Positions 5,567 to 7,799 of a stretch of 7,799 bases of DNA are shown here, piece by piece; the stretch's first letter is position 1; every line of letters starts with the position of its first letter. Under the pieces are notes generated by a model. That model was not told the DNA's origin and made no database searches. It worked only from the letters and a program-made list of their open reading frames with translations. Location: the NCBI GenBank assembly GCA_027295645.1, contig JAPUKM010000209.1:1-7799 (forward strand). Reading direction: 5' to 3'. The position numbers and the translations under genes were made by a program. Origin of the DNA: Chloroflexota bacterium. GTDB lineage: Bacteria; Chloroflexota; Dehalococcoidia; Lucifugimonadales; JAPUKM01.

Positions 5567-6772
5567 CTAGCCCCCCCACTGCCACGCTGTGTGGGGGTAG
5601 CGGGCCTCCATCAGCTTTAGATGCTCCTCCCCCAGCAGCGGCAGCGGCAGCTCCTCCAGCCGCCGCGACCAGGCGGACGAGCCACCCTCCAGCCCGGTGA
5701 GCCGCGCCTCGTCTATCCCTTTGCTCTGGACCAGCACCTTGAATTCGCCCATGCCTCCGGCCCTGCCCAGCTCCAGCATACCCATCCGGTTGGCATCCCG
5801 CTCCTGCTGTCGCAGCCCCTGGCCCGTCAGCTTCCGCTGAAGCCCGGCCAGGCCAAGGTTGGCCAGGAAGACGCGCTGGCTCTCCAGGCCGTGGCTGCTC
5901 AGGCCATGCCGCTCTCCCAGTGCCGTAACGGCGGTGAAGTCCACGTGGGCGGTGATATCCTGGGCGCCGACTCGATCATACGGGTTCCCGGACAGGGTGT
6001 GCCGGTAGTAGCAACGGAGGCTTCCCCCGCGCCGCTCCGGGGCGTAGAGGGCCTGTGCCGGGTGGCCGTAATCCACGGTCAGGACGAACCCCCGCTCCAG
6101 CGAGGCGGCGGCGTCCTGTATCCACGGTTCCAGCGCCAGGCATATCTCGGCGCGCTGGCCCTCGGCCAGGGTGACTCCCTCCGCCTCCAACCGAGCGCTC
6201 AGAGCCGCTGTTGACGGCTCTCCGATCACCTCCACGAACTGCCCATCCTTGTACCCAACGAAGAGCTCCTGAAGCCGTCCCTCACGGACGGTCACCCGAT
6301 GCACCGGGAAGGCATCCAGCAGCTCATTGGAGAGCACGCAGCCGGTGAGTCCCCGGAGTGGCACTCCGACGGCCCGTATCCACTCCAGAACGGCACCGGG
6401 GAGCCGGTGACGAGGGCTCCGGTCGATAGCACAATACCGCACGGCTCGTTGGAACTCCGGGTCCAAGTACTGGGCGTAACGGAGGATGTCCAGAGAGAGA
6501 AGGCCGGTGCCGGCGCCCGGCTCCACTATTGCGAACAGGGGAGGACGGCCCAGGACCTGCCACATCTCCTCCAGCTGCAAGGAGAGCAGTGCGCCATAGG
6601 CCGGATGAGCAGCGGGGGCGGTGAAGAAGTCGGCTGGATGCCGCTCGGACGCGGCCTCGGAGTAGTACCCCCCGTGAGGCCAGTAGAGGGCCAGCTCCAT
6701 GAACTCACTGAAGGATACGGGCCCGCGGACTGCAATCCGCTCCTTCAGGACATCCTGAACGGAAGGGGTCAT
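5567..6772 (-). CDS. Class I SAM-dependent methyltransferase, MidA/NDUFAF7 family
   Basis: Predicted 401-residue protein of the COG1565 (DUF185) family. Eukaryotic members (NDUFAF7/MidA) dimethylate an arginine of a complex I subunit during assembly; the bacterial role is not settled. Motifs in order: FSEFMELALYWPHGGYY at 21-37, DFFTAPAAHPAYG at 48-60, SAM motif I VEPGAGTGLL at 83-92, SNELLDAFPVHR at 148-159, VDYGHP at 233-238, YYRHT at 255-259 and GAQDITAHVDFT at 269-280. These are the family's diagnostic blocks and all are intact. The length is normal. An in-frame TGA four codons before ATG 6772 fixes the start near there, yet no Shine-Dalgarno site precedes it. It is preceded on the same strand by the zinc-ribbon gene 100 bp upstream, with a terminator-like hairpin between; no separate promoter for midA is apparent. 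Confidence 0.92.
   Translation of the reverse strand: MTPSVQDVLKERIAVRGPVSFSEFMELALYWPHGGYYSEAASERHPADFFTAPAAHPAYGALLSLQLEEMWQVLGRPPLFAIVEPGAGTGLLSLDILRYAQYLDPEFQRAVRYCAIDRSPRHRLPGAVLEWIRAVGVPLRGLTGCVLSNELLDAFPVHRVTVREGRLQELFVGYKDGQFVEVIGEPSTAALSARLEAEGVTLAEGQRAEICLALEPWIQDAAASLERGFVLTVDYGHPAQALYAPERRGGSLRCYYRHTLSGNPYDRVGAQDITAHVDFTAVTALGERHGLSSHGLESQRVFLANLGLAGLQRKLTGQGLRQQERDANRMGMLELGRAGGMGEFKVLVQSKGIDEARLTGLEGGSSAWSRRLEELPLPLLGEEHLKLMEARYPHTAWQWGG
5573..5597. terminator. Possible shared hairpin at the hemH/midA convergence
   Basis: CCCCCAC (5573-5579) pairs with GTGGGGG (5591-5597) across an 11-base loop. It begins 15 bases after the hemH stop and lies within the last codons of midA on the opposite strand. 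There is no T-run on either side, so factor-independent termination is doubtful. It is the only strong stem in the very short convergence zone. Confidence 0.3.
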
Positions 6773-6803
6773 AGGTGGAACTCAACGGGGCTCGGAGCAC
6801 CCT

Positions 6804-6848
6804 GGAAAGAGAAAGGGGTGTATCCACACAGTGGAGTACACCCTTTTC
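6804..6848 (-). terminator. Terminator-like stem-loop between the zinc-ribbon gene and midA
   Basis: Bases 6816-6827 pair with 6831-6843 (12 pairs, one bulged G at 6836) around the 3-base loop ACA. Four more pairs can form below a mismatch, reaching 6811 and 6848. On the minus strand the stem begins 25 bases after the zinc-ribbon stop and is followed by the T-rich CTTTCTCTTTCC, as in an intrinsic terminator. On the plus strand no gene leads into it. The outer mismatch is G·U on the plus strand and A/C on the minus strand, so an operator or a leader hairpin for midA remains possible. Confidence 0.55.
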
Positions 6849-6872
6849 TGTAGTCTGGGGAAACTATTCCGT

Positions 6873-7028
6873 TTACAGACCGTTTCCGCGCCTTACCGTC
6901 CCTCTGCTCCACGTGGAACTGTACATAGAGTTTCTAAACTCTCGCATCTCGCCGCACAGCTTGCACGTTCCAGCACTTATGGGACCGTTTGGGCTCTCGA
7001 TCTGCCAGAAGTGCACACATGAAACCAT
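6873..7028 (-). CDS. Small zinc-ribbon-like protein (51 aa)
   Basis: Predicted 51-residue protein of unknown function with a compact candidate zinc site: C4 and H6 (SCVHFW) paired with C22 and C25 (CKLC). The conserved-looking block is HFWQIESPNGPISAG at 6-20, CKLCGEMREFRNS at 22-34. I recall this W-x-I-x(3)-NGP-x-S-x-G-x-C-K-x-C-G-x(4)-F-x-NS pattern as recurrent in small or N-terminal domains of Chloroflexota proteins; that is memory, not a search. The rest is a short basic tail (SRGTVRRGNGL). GGAAG ends 5 bases before ATG 7028 on the minus strand. The case for a real gene is the motif, a consensus promoter upstream (7193-7165) and a terminator-like hairpin 25 bases past the stop. The frame stays open upstream to 7112, but those residues cover a structured leader. 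Roles such as nucleic-acid binding are guesses. Confidence 0.7.
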   Translation of the reverse strand: MVSCVHFWQIESPNGPISAGTCKLCGEMREFRNSMYSSTWSRGTVRRGNGL

Positions 7029-7158
7029 GTAGACTTCCGGTCGAAAGGCACCCGAAAGCGGTGAACCGACCTGCGATAAAAACGGTAGCCCCCCGTGGCT
7101 CGCTGACTCCATAGAAGTCCCTCCCCCTTAGTAGGGTCAGCTGAGAAAGCCGCTAGGC
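7029..7158 (-). promoter_or_regulatory. Structured 5' leader of the zinc-ribbon gene
   Basis: About 130 nt lie between the expected transcription start (near 7158) and the ATG. Several local hairpins are visible: GGTCG/CGACC (7039-7043 with 7067-7071) enclosing CACC/GGTG (7049-7052 with 7060-7063); AGCC/GGCT (7087-7090 with 7097-7100) enclosed by GCG/CGC (7073-7075 with 7101-7103); a 6-pair stem 7105-7110 with 7114-7119, fully paired through G·U only in the minus-strand transcript; and CCCT/AGGG (7125-7128 with 7133-7136). I compared it by eye with TPP, cobalamin, c-di-GMP, c-di-AMP and guanidine riboswitch consensus elements and did not recognise it. Confidence 0.4.
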
Positions 7159-7164
7159 CGATAT

Positions 7165-7193
7165 AAGATACAGGATACGCACTTGCCTGTCAA
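7165..7193 (-). promoter_or_regulatory. Sigma-70 promoter of the zinc-ribbon gene
   Basis: On the minus strand a perfect -35 TTGACA (7193-7188) is followed after exactly 17 bases by TATCTT (7170-7165), inside the AT-rich TATCTTATAT. Transcription should start near 7158 and run toward the zinc-ribbon gene. It is divergent from the plus-strand promoter at 7255. Confidence 0.7.
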
Positions 7194-7254
7194 ACGCCCA
7201 TCAACGGAGCGCTCGACTCGGCCACCGGCCCCCGTATGGTAGCTACGGATTCTG

Positions 7255-7284
7255 TTGACATTGCGGGTGAGCCGATGCTATATT
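7255..7284 (+). promoter_or_regulatory. Distal sigma-70 promoter of the oxidoreductase gene
   Basis: A perfect -35 TTGACA (7255-7260), an 18-base spacer and -10 TATATT (7279-7284), with an extended TG at 7276-7277. The predicted start near 7291 would give a leader of about 117 nt before GTG 7408. Confidence 0.7.
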
Positions 7285-7290
7285 ACTGAA

Positions 7291-7325
7291 CTGGGGACAC
7301 CCTTACGTCAGTAGACAATTCCCAG
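7291..7325 (+). other. Inverted repeat at the 5' end of the distal leader
   Basis: CTGGGGA (7291-7297) can pair with TTCCCAG (7319-7325), seven pairs including one G·U, around a 21-base loop. It begins where the distal promoter transcript is expected to start. It could stabilise the 5' end or be a protein site; the support is modest. Confidence 0.35.
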
Positions 7326-7344
7326 CTCTTGTCACAGGCCATTC

Positions 7345-7353
7345 TGGTATAAT
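7345..7353 (+). promoter_or_regulatory. Proximal extended -10 promoter of the oxidoreductase gene
   Basis: TGGTATAAT is a perfect extended -10 element. The only TTG-like -35 candidate, TTGTCA at 7329-7334, is only 13 bases upstream, too close to be used normally; extended -10 promoters often lack a good -35. The expected start near 7360 gives a leader of about 48 nt. Confidence 0.65.
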
Positions 7354-7366
7354 CTTGCTCTCTGAA

Positions 7367-7376
7367 GTACGCGTAC
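7367..7376. promoter_or_regulatory. Perfect palindrome GTACGCGTAC just after the proximal start site
   Basis: A 10-base perfect dyad lies about 7-16 bases downstream of the predicted proximal start. Flanking CTTG (7354-7357) and CAAG (7380-7383) add an outer complementary pair. It could be a repressor operator or a short leader hairpin. No regulator in the window is an obvious partner. Confidence 0.35.
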
Positions 7377-7390
7377 AGACAAGAGTTGCT

Positions 7391-7403
7391 TGCCTAGGAG
7401 GCA
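7391..7403 (+). promoter_or_regulatory. Small hairpin covering the oxidoreductase Shine-Dalgarno site
   Basis: TGCCT (7391-7395) pairs with AGGCA (7399-7403) around a 3-base loop, and the loop plus right arm contain AGGAGG (7396-7401). The stem is only five pairs, so it would open easily; it may just modulate initiation or be chance. Confidence 0.35.
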
Positions 7404-7407
7404 CTGG

Positions 7408-7799
7408 GTGAAGAAGCAAGACTTCGCAGTTCGTTTTGCAGGTGAAGGCGGTCAGGGTGTGGTGACCTCCGCTGAGGGGCTGGCTCAGGCCGCTGCACAG
7501 GTGGGGTACCACGTCCAGACCTTCGCAACGTTTCCTTCGCAGATATTGGGAGGGCCCACCTGGACCCAGACCCGAATATCAGACCGACCCGTACTCAGCT
7601 CCGGCGATACCCTGGATGTCCTGGTGGTCTTTAACCAGGAGGCCTACAACAGCCATCACGATCAGGTTGCCGAGGGCGGGGTGGTTATCTTCGACTCCGG
7701 GGAGTTCACGCTGGAGCATGATGGCCCCACCCTGGGCATGCCATTTGATGAGCTGGCCAAGTCCACCGGAAACGCTCGGGCCGCCAACATGGTCATCAT
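7408..7799 (+). CDS. 2-oxoacid:acceptor (ferredoxin) oxidoreductase, gamma domain (3' truncated by window)
   Basis: The visible 130 codons encode the N-terminal gamma domain of a pyruvate/2-oxoglutarate/2-ketoisovalerate ferredoxin oxidoreductase, a CoA-dependent enzyme that oxidatively decarboxylates 2-oxoacids or runs in reverse. Diagnostic blocks: FAGEGGQGVVTSAEGLAQAA at 10-29, TFPSQILGGPTWTQTRIS at 41-58, DVLVVFNQEAY at 70-80 and GGVVIFDSGE at 89-98. The frame is open to the window end. GTG 7408 is supported by AGGAGG at 7396-7401, 6 bases upstream. In many bacteria this domain is fused to the alpha subunit (KorA-type, about 550-620 residues) with the beta subunit next; that fusion is expected here but cannot be seen. 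Two promoters and several leader motifs lie upstream. The substrate cannot be assigned from this portion. Confidence 0.92.
   Translation, partial: MKKQDFAVRFAGEGGQGVVTSAEGLAQAAAQVGYHVQTFATFPSQILGGPTWTQTRISDRPVLSSGDTLDVLVVFNQEAYNSHHDQVAEGGVVIFDSGEFTLEHDGPTLGMPFDELAKSTGNARAANMVI

Noticed and set aside
6775..7032. 85-codon plus-strand frame antisense to the zinc-ribbon gene
   Set aside because: No motif and no ribosome site; the opposite strand has the promoter, the Cys/His motif and the terminator-like stem.
7303..7512. 69-codon minus-strand frame over the oxidoreductase start
   Set aside because: It is antisense to the two plus promoters and to the conserved gamma-domain coding sequence.
1..7799. 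CRISPR array, tRNA, rRNA, insertion sequence, phage genes
   Set aside because: No regularly spaced repeats, no tRNA T-loop/acceptor pattern, no transposase or phage-like protein was seen on either strand.

Overview
This is a GC-rich bacterial chromosomal window with tightly packed genes, AGGAGG-type ribosome binding sites and regular use of GTG/TTG starts. The gene set is a CcmC/CcmD pair, a TrmI-type tRNA methyltransferase, a DrrA/DrrB-type ABC exporter, a Bacillus-like ferrochelatase, a MidA-type methyltransferase, a small zinc-ribbon protein and a 2-oxoacid:acceptor oxidoreductase. Together with the protein sequence style it suggests an uncultured Chloroflexota member (Dehalococcoidia/SAR202-like). 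That assignment is inference from family resemblance, not a database result.

Layout, left to right. Positions 1-901: the 3' part of ccmC overlapping a ccmD-like gene, the end of a cytochrome c maturation operon. 951-1775: trmI. 1961-2527: an HD-domain predicted hydrolase. 2723-4522: a two-gene ABC exporter. 4607-5557: hemH/cpfC. All of these are on the plus strand. On the minus strand, midA (6772-5567) converges on hemH with only 9 bp between the stop codons. Upstream of midA, also on the minus strand, is a 51-codon zinc-ribbon gene (7028-6873) with its own consensus promoter, a roughly 130-nt leader able to form several hairpins, and a terminator-like stem-loop. A divergent intergenic region then carries two plus-strand promoters that drive the last gene, the N-terminal gamma domain of a 2-oxoacid:acceptor oxidoreductase, which is cut by the window end.

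Functionally the window is mostly housekeeping. Two parts touch heme: CcmC/D handle heme for cytochrome c assembly and HemH inserts iron into the porphyrin. MidA homologues assist respiratory complex I assembly in other organisms. There is no sign of a phage, insertion sequence, CRISPR array, tRNA or rRNA.

The parts that deserve a second look are non-coding or small: (1) the zinc-ribbon mini-gene and its structured leader; (2) a diverged 51-52 bp repeat present in the two intergenic gaps flanking the HD gene, about 75-95 bp before the next start codon each time; (3) hairpins before hemH and before the oxidoreductase gene that could be attenuators or operators. I did not find a clear new multi-gene system.
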